Below, one piece after another: positions 40,274 through 46,471 of a DNA stretch of 46,471 nt. The notes under the pieces were generated by a model. That model did not search any database. It was given only the letters and a program-made list of their open reading frames with translations, and was not told where the DNA came from. The stretch's first letter is position 1. Each line of letters opens with the position of its first letter. A program made the translations under genes and the position numbers. The stretch comes from Brotaphodocola catenula. GTDB lineage: Bacteria > Bacillota > Clostridia > Lachnospirales > Lachnospiraceae. The stretch lies in contig JAJEPU010000026.1 in the NCBI GenBank assembly GCA_020686985.1, positions 1 through 46,471 on the forward strand, written 5' to 3'.

Positions 40274-40717
40274 ATGAAAATTGCAATGGCAAATGATCAC
40301 TCAGCAGTGGAAATGAAAAACGAGATCAAGGCATATGTGGAGTCAAAGGGATATGAGGTCATTGACTTCGGAACGAACTCTTCTGAGAGCTGTGATTATC
40401 CGGCATACGGAGAGAAAGTCGGACGTGCGGTTGCTTCCGGTGAGGCAAAGTACGGCATTGCAATTTGTGGAACAGGAATCGGAATCGGTATTGCGGCAGG
40501 CAAGGTAAACGGTGTGCGTGTCTGCACTTGCAGTGAGCCGTACAGTGCCCGTATGTCAAGAAAGCACAATGACACGAATGTCCTGACCTTCGGTGCCCGC
40601 GTGATCGGTGTCGAGATGGCAAAGATGATCGTAGATGAGTGGCTTGACAACGAGTACGAGGGTGGTCGTCACCAGCGTCGTGTCGATATGCTGATGGAGA
40701 TCGAGAAGAACGCATAA
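40274..40717 (+). CDS. rpiB: Ribose 5-phosphate isomerase B
   Basis: RpiB interconverts ribose 5-phosphate and ribulose 5-phosphate. The 147-residue RpiB/LacAB fold has MANDHSAVEMKNEIKAY, the catalytic Cys in AICGTGIGIGIAAGK (Cys66), and RKHNDTNVLTFGARVIG. The usual HD of the phosphate-site loop is replaced by SE (CSEPYSARMSRKHND). This is seen in some clostridial members, and an allose- or galactose-phosphate isomerase role cannot be excluded. GGAGGAG precedes the ATG. A very strong terminator follows. Confidence 0.93.
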   Translation: MKIAMANDHSAVEMKNEIKAYVESKGYEVIDFGTNSSESCDYPAYGEKVGRAVASGEAKYGIAICGTGIGIGIAAGKVNGVRVCTCSEPYSARMSRKHNDTNVLTFGARVIGVEMAKMIVDEWLDNEYEGGRHQRRVDMLMEIEKNA

Positions 40718-40767
40718 AAGGTGTAAGATGCGCCGTGTTTTTGATTGAAAAGACAGATATGACAGAT

Positions 40768-40848
40768 AAAAAAGAGGGAGCCTCGCGGGCGATTGCGAGG
40801 CTCCCTCTTTTGTGGATGTCCCCTGCCTTGATTGGAGGGGATATCCAC
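40768..40848 (+). terminator. rpiB terminator plus adjacent second hairpin
   Basis: A perfect stem of at least 16 bp (40771-40786 with 40795-40810) with A and T runs is a textbook terminator. Directly after it, GTGGATGTCCCCT (40812-40824) pairs with 40836-40848, a second 13-bp hairpin without a T-run. It may protect the end of the leftward adh transcript. Confidence 0.88.
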
Positions 40849-40963
40849 TCTGGATTATAAAAAGTTAGTGGTAAAGGAATTTTGCAGTTGTGGTTTCATG
40901 GCCTTCTTTGCATATCTATTTATATAAGCATTAGGCTTTATATAGCTTATGTGAGTGACGGAT

Positions 40964-42145
40964 TTAGAAATCAACTTCCGTTCCATAGTAGGTGCAGGTG
41001 AACAGTTTCTCCATCTGCTCCGGGGTGATGGATCTCGGGTTCGATCCGGTGCAGGCATCACCGACAGCGTTGACAGCGATCGTTGCAACCTTCTCCTTGA
41101 ACTCAGCCTCATCGATACCGAACTCTTTCAGAGTGTGCGGGATGTTCAGCTTCGTGTTGTATGCGCTGATCAGATCGCACAGAGCGTTGACCTGAGAGTC
41201 CTCGGATACTCCGCCAAGACCGATTCTTCTCGCGATATCGGCATAACGACGCTTTGCCTCCGGCTCATGTGCATTGTACTTGATAACGTATGGCAGATAA
41301 ATTGCATTTGCACAGCCATGCGGGATGTGTCCGGTTGAGAATGCTGCACCGGTCTTGTGTGCCATCGAGTGAACGATGCCGAGCAGGGCATTGGAGAATG
41401 CCTGACCTGCAAGACACTGTGCGTAGTGCATCTGCTCTCTTGCGTCCATGTTGCATTTGTAAGATGCCGGCAGATTGTCTACAACCATCTCGATTGCCTT
41501 GATTGCGAGAGCATCGGTGAACGGGGTGTGCAGGGTGGAAACATATGCCTCGATTGCATGGGTCAGAGCGTCCATACCGGTGTAAGCAACCTGCTTAACC
41601 GGAAGGGAAGCAACGAGATCCGGGTCGAGGATCGCAACATCCGGGGTGATCTCAAAGTCAGCCAGCGGATACTTGATGCCCTTTGCGTAATCGGTGATAA
41701 CGGAGAAAGCGGTTACCTCGGTTGCAGTTCCGGAAGTAGAAGGAATTGCACAGAAGTGAGCTTTCGTTCTCAGCTTCGGGAAGTTGAACGGAACGATAAG
41801 ATCTTCAAAGGTCGTATCCGGGTACTCATAGAATGCCCACATTGCCTTTGCGGCATCGATTGGAGAACCACCGCCGATGGCAACGATCCAGTCAGGCTGG
41901 AATTCGGTCATTGCCTGTGCGCCTTTCATAACGGTCTCAACGGACGGGTCTGGCTCAACGCCCTCGAAAAACTTAACTTCCATGCCGGCTTCCTTCAGAT
42001 AAGCCTCAATGCGATCGAGGAATCCGCCCTTTCTCATTGAGTGACCACCGGATACAACGATTGCCTTCTTGCCCTGCAATTTCTTCAGATCTTCAAGTGC
42101 GCCTTTACCATAGTACATATCTCTCGGTAATGTAAATCTCATCAT
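40964..42145 (-). CDS. Iron-containing alcohol dehydrogenase
   Basis: This 393-residue group III (iron-dependent) alcohol dehydrogenase of the butanol/propanediol dehydrogenase type reduces aldehydes with NAD(P)H in fermentation. The coenzyme site is AIGGGSPIDAAKAM (about 88-101). The metal ligands lie in GMDALTHAIEAYVS (Asp, His), GIVHSMAHKTGA and FSTGHIPHGCANA (His, His). Two ATGs are adjacent; the first, ten bases after GGAGG, is used. It is a single gene behind a consensus promoter overlapped by a Rex-like operator, so expression probably follows the NADH/NAD ratio. The exact alcohol is unknown. Confidence 0.94.
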   Translation of the reverse strand: MMRFTLPRDMYYGKGALEDLKKLQGKKAIVVSGGHSMRKGGFLDRIEAYLKEAGMEVKFFEGVEPDPSVETVMKGAQAMTEFQPDWIVAIGGGSPIDAAKAMWAFYEYPDTTFEDLIVPFNFPKLRTKAHFCAIPSTSGTATEVTAFSVITDYAKGIKYPLADFEITPDVAILDPDLVASLPVKQVAYTGMDALTHAIEAYVSTLHTPFTDALAIKAIEMVVDNLPASYKCNMDAREQMHYAQCLAGQAFSNALLGIVHSMAHKTGAAFSTGHIPHGCANAIYLPYVIKYNAHEPEAKRRYADIARRIGLGGVSEDSQVNALCDLISAYNTKLNIPHTLKEFGIDEAEFKEKVATIAVNAVGDACTGSNPRSITPEQMEKLFTCTYYGTEVDF

Positions 42146-42244
42146 AATAACATATCCTCCTATTCTAAGTTCTAAAATGTTATTGGTCTGAGCTCATGTT
42201 CCTTGCTTCATTCATCACATCTGTAGTTTCATCACTTCTGATTT

Positions 42245-42260
42245 CGTTAATATTTTAACG
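42245..42260. promoter_or_regulatory. Rex-like operator on the adh promoter
   Basis: CGTTAA-TATT-TTAACG is a perfect dyad containing the Rex core GTTAA-N4-TTAAC. It covers the -10 box (42252-42257), so a bound repressor would block RNA polymerase. Rex control of alcohol dehydrogenases is established in Firmicutes; the site here is inferred. Confidence 0.65.
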
Positions 42261-42280
42261 CTAAAAATTCTCAATGTCAA
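42252..42280 (-). promoter_or_regulatory. adh promoter
   Basis: Read leftward: TTGACA (42275-42280), a 17-base spacer, TAAAAT (42252-42257). The leader is about 100 bases. Confidence 0.78.
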
Positions 42281-42312
42281 GAGTAAATATAGGAAAAGTG
42301 AAAGGAATGTGC

Positions 42313-42366
42313 AAAAAAAGCGGGCAATCCATAGGAAAAACCGGCAAGATTCCTATAAATGCCCGC
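42313..42366 (-). terminator. Terminator of the ktr operon
   Basis: GCGGGCA (42360-42366 on the leftward strand) pairs with 42320-42326, with an inner ATAGGAA/TTCCTAT stem, then seven T residues (42313-42319). It lies between ktrA and the adh promoter. Confidence 0.88.
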
Positions 42367-42424
42367 GCGAAGTTAATGTAAAGAATGTGAAAATATCTAC
42401 AATTTCAACAATATCCGACAGCGC

Positions 42425-43114
42425 TTATCGATGATTTTCCTCATTCCATTCATTTAAACGGAAGAGACCGTTACGGCTTCCGCAGAGAATAATCGTATCA
42501 TTCTTCTGGAACACATAGTCCGGACGGATGTTGTCAGTCACGGTCTGTCCACTCTCGATTGCAATGATATTTAAGCCGAAGCGGGAGCGCAGGTTGGCCT
42601 CGAGGATGCTGACTCCGGCGAGACGGTCGGGAATGACAAGTTTTGAGATGTTGATTTCCTCGCTCAGCTGAATCGAATCAAGAACCCGGCTGTTGTCGAG
42701 ACGGTTTGCAAGGCGAATTGCCATGTCGCGTTCCGGATAAACGACCTTTGCACCGAGTTTTTCAAGAATCTCACCGTGCTCCGGGCTGTTTGCCTTTGCG
42801 ATGACAGTCGGAACACCGAGGCTGACAAGGTTTAGGGTAGTCAAAATTGAGACTTCCATCTGGCTTCCGATGCAGACAACAACGACATCACAGTTCTGAA
42901 TGCCGGTGTCCATCAGCGTTTTTTTATCAAGATTTCCGACGACGAGAGCATTCTCGGTCAGCTCTCGTGCCTCACGGACTTTGTCCTCATCGCGGTCGAG
43001 AACGAGGAGGTCTGCATCTGCCATCGCAAGTTCTGCGGTCAGAGCTGAGCCGAACCGTCCAAGACCGATGATTCCGTAAGAGGTTTTTTCTGGTTTATGT
43101 TTTCCAAAGATCAT
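42425..43114 (-). CDS. ktrA: Potassium uptake regulatory subunit KtrA (RCK protein)
   Basis: This 229-residue cytosolic gating ring subunit has an N-terminal RCK domain with Rossmann motif GIIGLGRFGSALTAEL (about 14-29) and acidic DRDEDKV, which binds ATP/ADP. A C-terminal RCK domain runs from about 145 to 225. It opens KtrB for sodium-coupled potassium uptake. It lies 49 bases downstream of ktrB in the same transcript. Confidence 0.94.
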   Translation of the reverse strand: MIFGKHKPEKTSYGIIGLGRFGSALTAELAMADADLLVLDRDEDKVREARELTENALVVGNLDKKTLMDTGIQNCDVVVVCIGSQMEVSILTTLNLVSLGVPTVIAKANSPEHGEILEKLGAKVVYPERDMAIRLANRLDNSRVLDSIQLSEEINISKLVIPDRLAGVSILEANLRSRFGLNIIAIESGQTVTDNIRPDYVFQKNDTIILCGSRNGLFRLNEWNEENHR

Positions 43115-43163
43115 GAATAAAAGTCCTCCATAGGACAGGCAGAAAGTTTTTTGCTTTTACCTG

Positions 43164-44471
43164 TCAACCGATTGAAATATTGCCTTCCGGGTAGCGGACG
43201 CGTTCTCCGAGCGTGTAGTGCCAGATGGAGAAGATCGTCAGCGGACCGAGACGACCGATGTACATGACAAGGATGCACAGCAGTTTGGAAGCGGTGCACA
43301 GTTGCGTCGTGATTCCGGTGGAGAGTCCGACGGTACCGAACGCACTCACGGACTCAAAGAGAAGATCGGTGAGCGGAATCTGCGGTTCTAAAATTGAGAG
43401 CAGATAGGTACAGACGAAGACAATGCTTCCGCCGAGAATTGTGATAACGGAGGCTTTGCGGAATGCACCCTTCGGGATTGCATAGTGAAAGGCTTTCTCT
43501 GTGTGGTTCGTTGCTGCTGACTTTATTCCCTGGATCAGGACGAAAACCGTGCTCGTCTTGATACCGCCGGCAGTCGAACCCGGCGATGCGCCGATGAACA
43601 TCAGCACCATCATCACGAGGAGTCCCGGCGTGTGGAAATCTCCGAGCGGATAGGTGGAAAATCCTGCGGTTCTCGCGGAGACGCTGTGGAAAAATGCGAC
43701 GAGCCAGGAGAAATCCTCTGTCATTTTTAAGAGAATCATGCCCCCGAATGTCAGAAAAAAGCTGACAGAGAGGACAACGCGGGTGTGCATCGACATTTTG
43801 CTCCAGTGAAGCCGTGTCTGCACGAGCTCACAGATCACAAGGAAGCCGATGCCTCCAAAAAAGATCAGTGCACAGGTTACAAGATTCAGAAATACATCGT
43901 CCCGATAAGGAATCAGATTCTGCATTCCGCCTAAGATATCAAAACCGGAGTTGTTGAAGGCGGCAATCGAGTGGAAGATACTGATTCCGATTGCCCTGAA
44001 CGGGGGATAATTTCGTGAAAATACAAAAAAACTGAGTACAGCACCAATTGATTCAATGAGAATGGTGGTAAAAAACACGGCGCGAATAAAGCGGATCATT
44101 CCTTTTCCGGAATCGAGGTTCATCGCCTCGCGGATCAGGGTGCGTCCCTTTAAGTTAATCTTGCGTCCGATCGCAAGGATGATTCCGGCACCGATCGCTG
44201 TGACGCCGAGACCGCCGACCTGAATCATGACCGCGAGGAAAAACTGGCCGAGTGGGGTAAAGGTGTCACCCGCATCGACTGCGATCAGTCCGGTGACGCA
44301 GATTGCACTTGTCGCGGTGTAGAGGGCATCGATATAGTGCAGATGGACACCGGCTTTCAGACTGCACGGCAACATCAGCAGACCGGAGCCTATTAGAATC
44401 GCAAGGGCAAATCCAAGCGAAATGATTCTGACGGGAGTGGTGCGCTTGAGCATTCGGATTAAAAAATCCAT
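43164..44471 (-). CDS. ktrB: Potassium channel/transporter subunit KtrB
   Basis: This 435-residue membrane protein of the TrkH/KtrB superfamily has four pore repeats. The four filter segments are visible: SAICVTGLIAVD (about 52-63), AAFNNSGFD, SARTAGFST and SAFGTVGLST, each with the single essential Gly. AAGGAG precedes the ATG. A block of four tandem TTACnGTAA-like motifs and a long hairpin lie between asnA and this gene and may regulate it. Confidence 0.95.
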   Translation of the reverse strand: MDFLIRMLKRTTPVRIISLGFALAILIGSGLLMLPCSLKAGVHLHYIDALYTATSAICVTGLIAVDAGDTFTPLGQFFLAVMIQVGGLGVTAIGAGIILAIGRKINLKGRTLIREAMNLDSGKGMIRFIRAVFFTTILIESIGAVLSFFVFSRNYPPFRAIGISIFHSIAAFNNSGFDILGGMQNLIPYRDDVFLNLVTCALIFFGGIGFLVICELVQTRLHWSKMSMHTRVVLSVSFFLTFGGMILLKMTEDFSWLVAFFHSVSARTAGFSTYPLGDFHTPGLLVMMVLMFIGASPGSTAGGIKTSTVFVLIQGIKSAATNHTEKAFHYAIPKGAFRKASVITILGGSIVFVCTYLLSILEPQIPLTDLLFESVSAFGTVGLSTGITTQLCTASKLLCILVMYIGRLGPLTIFSIWHYTLGERVRYPEGNISIG

Positions 44472-44507
44472 AATTACGACTCCTTATGAAATTGTTATCA
44501 GAATGAT

Positions 44508-44541
44508 TTCCCGAAGTCAAGTGGGAAGGTGACTTCGGGAA
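44508..44541. other. Long hairpin between asnA and ktrB
   Basis: TTCCCGAAGTCA (44508-44519) and TGACTTCGGGAA (44530-44541) pair perfectly over 12 bp, with further TCAGAA/TTCTGA pairing outside. The T-rich side is on the plus strand, so it is not a standard terminator for asnA, which is read leftward. It may be a processing or attenuation stem in the ktrB leader. Confidence 0.6.
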
Positions 44542-44565
44542 GATTTTTCTGAAAATCAAAAATGA

Positions 44566-44614
44566 ATTACGGTAAAAAATTATAGTAAAGCATTACAGTA
44601 AAAATTACAGCAAG
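44566..44614. repeat. Four tandem TTAC-n-GTAA motifs before ktrB
   Basis: Copies of ATTAYRGTAAA start at 44566, 44579, 44592 and 44604 (spacing 13, 13, 12). Each is nearly self-complementary (TTAC-N-GTAA). The last overlaps the asnA stop codon. They could be a regulator-binding array or the ktrB promoter region (one copy read leftward contains TATAAT). Confidence 0.6.
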
Positions 44615-45612
44615 ATGATGTTGTGCTCGCGGCAGGTCTTGCGCATCTCTTCCGGCCACAGACTTGCCTGTACCTCGCCGACATGGGCGCGGTCGAGAAG
44701 AAGCATGCACAGACGGGACTGACCGATACCACCGCCGATCGTGCACGGAAGCTCACCATTTAACAGCATCTTGTGGTACGGAAGCTCACGGCGCTCCTCA
44801 CAGCCGGCTTTCTTTAACTGCTCTGCGAGAGATTTTTCGTCAACACGGATTCCCATGCTGGAGATCTCAAGTGCGCAGTTTAAGTGCTCGTACCAGAACA
44901 GGATGTCACCGTTTAACTGCCAGTCATCATAGTCCGGGGCACGTCCGTCATGAGGCTCGCCACATTTCAGTTTGTCACCGATCTTCATCAGAAATACACA
45001 GCCGTATTTCTCGGTGATCAGGTTTTCGCGCTCCTTCGGGGTCTTGTCCGGATAAAGCTCCTCAAGTTCCTCGGAGGTGATGAAGGTGATGTCGTTCGGA
45101 AGCTCTTTTACTGCCTGCGGGTACTTGTACCACACCTCATGTTGCATGTGCTTGATGATCTTGAAGATTGTGCGAACAGTCTCCTCAAGTGTCTCGATCG
45201 TGCGCTCTTCGCGGGTGATAACGCGCTCCCAGTCCCACTGGTCGACGTAGCAGGAGTGCAGGTTGTCAAGCTCCTCGTCACGGCGGATTGCGTTCATGTT
45301 CGTGTAGAGACCTTCACCTGGCTGGAAGCCATACTCTTTGAGTGCCATACGCTTCCATTTTGCGAGGGAGTGAACAACCTCAACCGTCTGTCCTGGGATA
45401 CCGGCGATGTCAAAAGAAACCGGACGCTCCACACCGTTTAAGTTGTCGTTTAAACCGCTCTCGCGGGTGACGAACAGCGGTGCAGAGATACGCTCGAGAT
45501 GCATCTCGCGTCCGAATTCTTTCTGAAAGGTGTCGCGGATGTATTTGATTGCCTCCTGGGTTTCCCGAACACTCAGGTGCGGGTCATAGTTTTCTGGAAT
45601 AATCAGTGCCAT
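44605..45612 (-). CDS. asnA: Aspartate-ammonia ligase (asparagine synthetase A)
   Basis: AsnA makes asparagine from aspartate, ammonia and ATP through an aspartyl-AMP intermediate. The 335-residue protein has the class II synthetase-like fold. Landmarks are [65 protein letters not shown] and the terminal [14 protein letters not shown] (ATP-binding motif 3). GGAGG lies seven bases before the ATG. It is read toward ktrB. The leader contains a TCAAGTC/GACTTGA stem; I see no T-box. Confidence 0.97.
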   Translation of the reverse strand: MALIIPENYDPHLSVRETQEAIKYIRDTFQKEFGREMHLERISAPLFVTRESGLNDNLNGVERPVSFDIAGIPGQTVEVVHSLAKWKRMALKEYGFQPGEGLYTNMNAIRRDEELDNLHSCYVDQWDWERVITREERTIETLEETVRTIFKIIKHMQHEVWYKYPQAVKELPNDITFITSEELEELYPDKTPKERENLITEKYGCVFLMKIGDKLKCGEPHDGRAPDYDDWQLNGDILFWYEHLNCALEISSMGIRVDEKSLAEQLKKAGCEERRELPYHKMLLNGELPCTIGGGIGQSRLCMLLLDRAHVGEVQASLWPEEMRKTCREHNIILL

Positions 45613-45720
45613 AGGGGTTCCTCCAAATCAATGAGTCGTTTGCAGCTGAGAAAAGTTGCGTCAAGTCGTTGCGTTGCATGTGTGGACTTGAACCAAAACT
45701 TAAAACAGTTACTATTCCTT

Positions 45721-45749
45721 ATGGTATCATTTTGCAGGAATCTGCACAA
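45721..45749 (-). promoter_or_regulatory. Candidate asnA promoter
   Basis: Read leftward: TTGTGC (45744-45749), a 17-base spacer, TACCAT (45721-45726) with a TG extension. The leader is about 100 bases and holds a hairpin, TCAAGTC/GACTTGA, flanked by AAGTT/AACTT. Confidence 0.5.
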
Positions 45750-45816
45750 GAGAAAATTTCAGCTAATGCTCCCTCAGCGCAAGAATTCCGTGCAAACGCG
45801 CTCTCGCTCCGGGTTC

Positions 45817-45997
45817 GGCGTAGCAGTGCATAAGACCGCAAAGTACGCGGTCTAAACACTGACGCCTCACACGGGTTTGCCCTGGAACTTCTTCGCCTCG
45901 GGAGCCGAAATGTAGATATTTCAAGCCAACGCTTGCTAAGACTTGGCGCGTGATTCTGGTCAGCTTTGCTGACATCTTCCAATCAGAATTACAGCGC
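45817..45997. ncRNA. Strongly structured GC-rich region, unassigned
   Basis: There are two long nested hairpins. First: GGCGT (45817-45821), CAGTG (45824-45828) and AGACCGC (45833-45839) pair with GCGGTCT (45847-45853), CACTG (45857-45861) and ACGCC (45862-45866). Second: GCGC (45946-45949), ATTCTG (45953-45958) and GTCAGC-TTT-GCTGAC (45959-45973), then CAGAAT (45984-45989) and GCGC (45994-45997). No convincing protein frame exists here. It is not RNase P, tmRNA, SRP, 6S or a T-box as far as I can see. Strand is undetermined. Confidence 0.4.
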
Positions 45998-46019
45998 ATC
46001 CACTCTGAGTTATATATGG

Positions 46020-46160
46020 TTGATGAATTACCACGTCTGAAGTCTCCGTTTCCTACGCCATCAGGCGTGGTTTCCAAAAGACTACGATAAGTGGCTTATG
46101 GCTATTCACAAAGCCCTATCCCAGTGGGATTACTTTTAAGCGACAGTTTGACGAAAAGCG
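46020..46160 (-). ncRNA. Probable omega-RNA region and right end of the tnpB element
   Basis: Downstream of tnpB, read leftward, is a typical IS200/IS605 3' region with short paired segments (CACGCC with GGCGT; ACGTGG near the end). It finishes ...GTGGTAATTCATCAAC. TCAA at 46020-46023 is a plausible right-end cleavage site. In this family such RNA starts inside tnpB and carries its guide just beyond this point. The boundary is inferred. Confidence 0.4.
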
Positions 46161-46471
46161 CATTTTTTTCGTCGCTGTCGCTTTTCTTTTGATTTGCTAA
46201 ATGAATTTTTTGCTTGTAATTGTTTTTGACGATTCTTTTTTTGATTCTCATAATCAGGATGAAGAATGATGAAAACATTCTCAAAACAAGGCAGACTTTC
46301 CCCATCAAAGGCTTGTGGATATGCTTTTCTCAGGATATTCGCAGATCCATTTAAATCGGAGTTGATGATCGTACCATTTGGGGTTTTATAAAGACCACGA
46401 AATCCATCCTTTTTATACATTCCGGCATAGTGAGTCGGTTTTCGTTTACCAGAAAATGTATATTTCGTGGA
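46136..46471 (-). CDS. tnpB: TnpB (IS200/IS605 OrfB), C-terminal part, runs off the right edge
   Basis: TnpB is the RNA-guided nuclease of IS200/IS605 elements. Only the last 111 residues are inside the window. The segment FRGLYKTPNGTIINSDLNGSANILRKAYPQAF is the RuvC-III motif region, with catalytic Asp in NSDLNGSANI. The tail is long and very basic, rich in Lys, Arg and Gln. The zinc-finger and the rest of RuvC lie outside, so intactness cannot be judged. The gene ends at a stop at 46136 and is followed by the probable omega-RNA. Confidence 0.85.
   Translation of the reverse strand, partial: STKYTFSGKRKPTHYAGMYKKDGFRGLYKTPNGTIINSDLNGSANILRKAYPQAFDGESLPCFENVFIILHPDYENQKKNRQKQLQAKNSFSKSKEKRQRRKKCAFRQTVA

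Noticed and set aside
45684-45694. tRNA T-arm-like GGTTCAAGTCC, leftward strand
   Set aside because: No acceptor stem, anticodon arm or D-arm can be built around it. It is part of the asnA leader hairpin.
45719-46077. Overlapping short open frames on the leftward strand in the structured region
   Set aside because: They are Arg/Ser/Cys-rich without family resemblance or ribosome sites, and coincide with long hairpins, so RNA structure explains the region better.
45613-46135. T-box or other amino-acid riboswitch upstream of asnA
   Set aside because: asnA is often T-box controlled, but no conserved T-box antiterminator sequence is present on the leftward strand, and the short leader from the candidate promoter has only a simple stem.

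Overview
This 46.5 kb window comes from a low-to-mid GC Firmicute, most likely a Lachnospiraceae-type gut Clostridium. The grounds are strong AGGAGG ribosome sites, sigma-A promoters with 16-18 base spacers, a Spo0A-type DNA-binding protein, PdxST, a Ktr potassium system, lipoprotein PotD paralogs and small XRE proteins typical of that family. Genus and species cannot be read from the sequence. Functions were assigned by recognising families from the translated sequence; no search was run.

Layout. 1-4.7 kb: a terminator at the left edge, the vitamin B6 operon pdxS-pdxT, a LysR regulator convergent with pdxT, and a divergent galactarate dehydratase (garD). 4.9-23.9 kb: a large cell-surface polysaccharide locus. 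It encodes an O-antigen ligase/polymerase-like protein, the initiating polyprenyl-phosphate sugar transferase, a DUF4422 glycosyltransferase, an ABC exporter (wzm, wzt), a DUF4422-GT8 fusion, two GT2 enzymes, a 910-residue fusion of an iron-sulfur FrhB-type domain with a polysaccharide pyruvyltransferase and a repeat-bearing coiled coil, an LTA-synthase-like phosphoglycerol transferase, an acyltransferase and UDP-galactopyranose mutase. Two tandem small XRE regulators and a GT4 glycosyltransferase follow on the other strand. The centre of this locus (about 9.4-20.6 kb) is clearly more AT-rich than both flanks. The change of composition falls inside wzm and wzt, which suggests that the serotype-specific middle was exchanged by recombination.

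24-30.4 kb: a Nudix ADP-ribose pyrophosphatase, a stand-alone Spo0A C-terminal-domain protein with tandem 0A-box-like sites upstream, a glycogen branching enzyme with an unusual 200-residue Lys/Ala/Glu-rich tail, a tiny hydrophobic holin-like (type I) toxin with a candidate antisense RNA, a GC-rich palindromic element and pyrC. 30.6-38 kb: a DUF378 membrane protein, a LysR regulator, and a polyamine uptake operon (XRE-cupin regulator, potA, potB, potC and two potD paralogs) read from one near-consensus promoter followed by two operator-like dyads. 38-46.5 kb: a Pgl-type lactonase, aroC, rpiB, an iron-dependent alcohol dehydrogenase under a Rex-like operator, ktrB-ktrA, asnA, a densely structured GC-rich non-coding stretch, and the 3' end of an IS200/IS605 tnpB running off the right edge with its probable omega-RNA region.

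Most interesting points: (1) the pyruvyltransferase fusion has the same domain order as the WbdD molecular ruler of ABC-exported O-antigens (cap enzyme, coiled coil, membrane-binding tail). Its coiled coil carries three near-identical 17-residue repeats spaced by exact multiples of seven residues. (2) A Spo0A DNA-binding domain without a receiver may regulate itself. (3) The branching enzyme has a histone-H1-like tail. (4) There is an unassigned, strongly structured RNA-like region next to tnpB.
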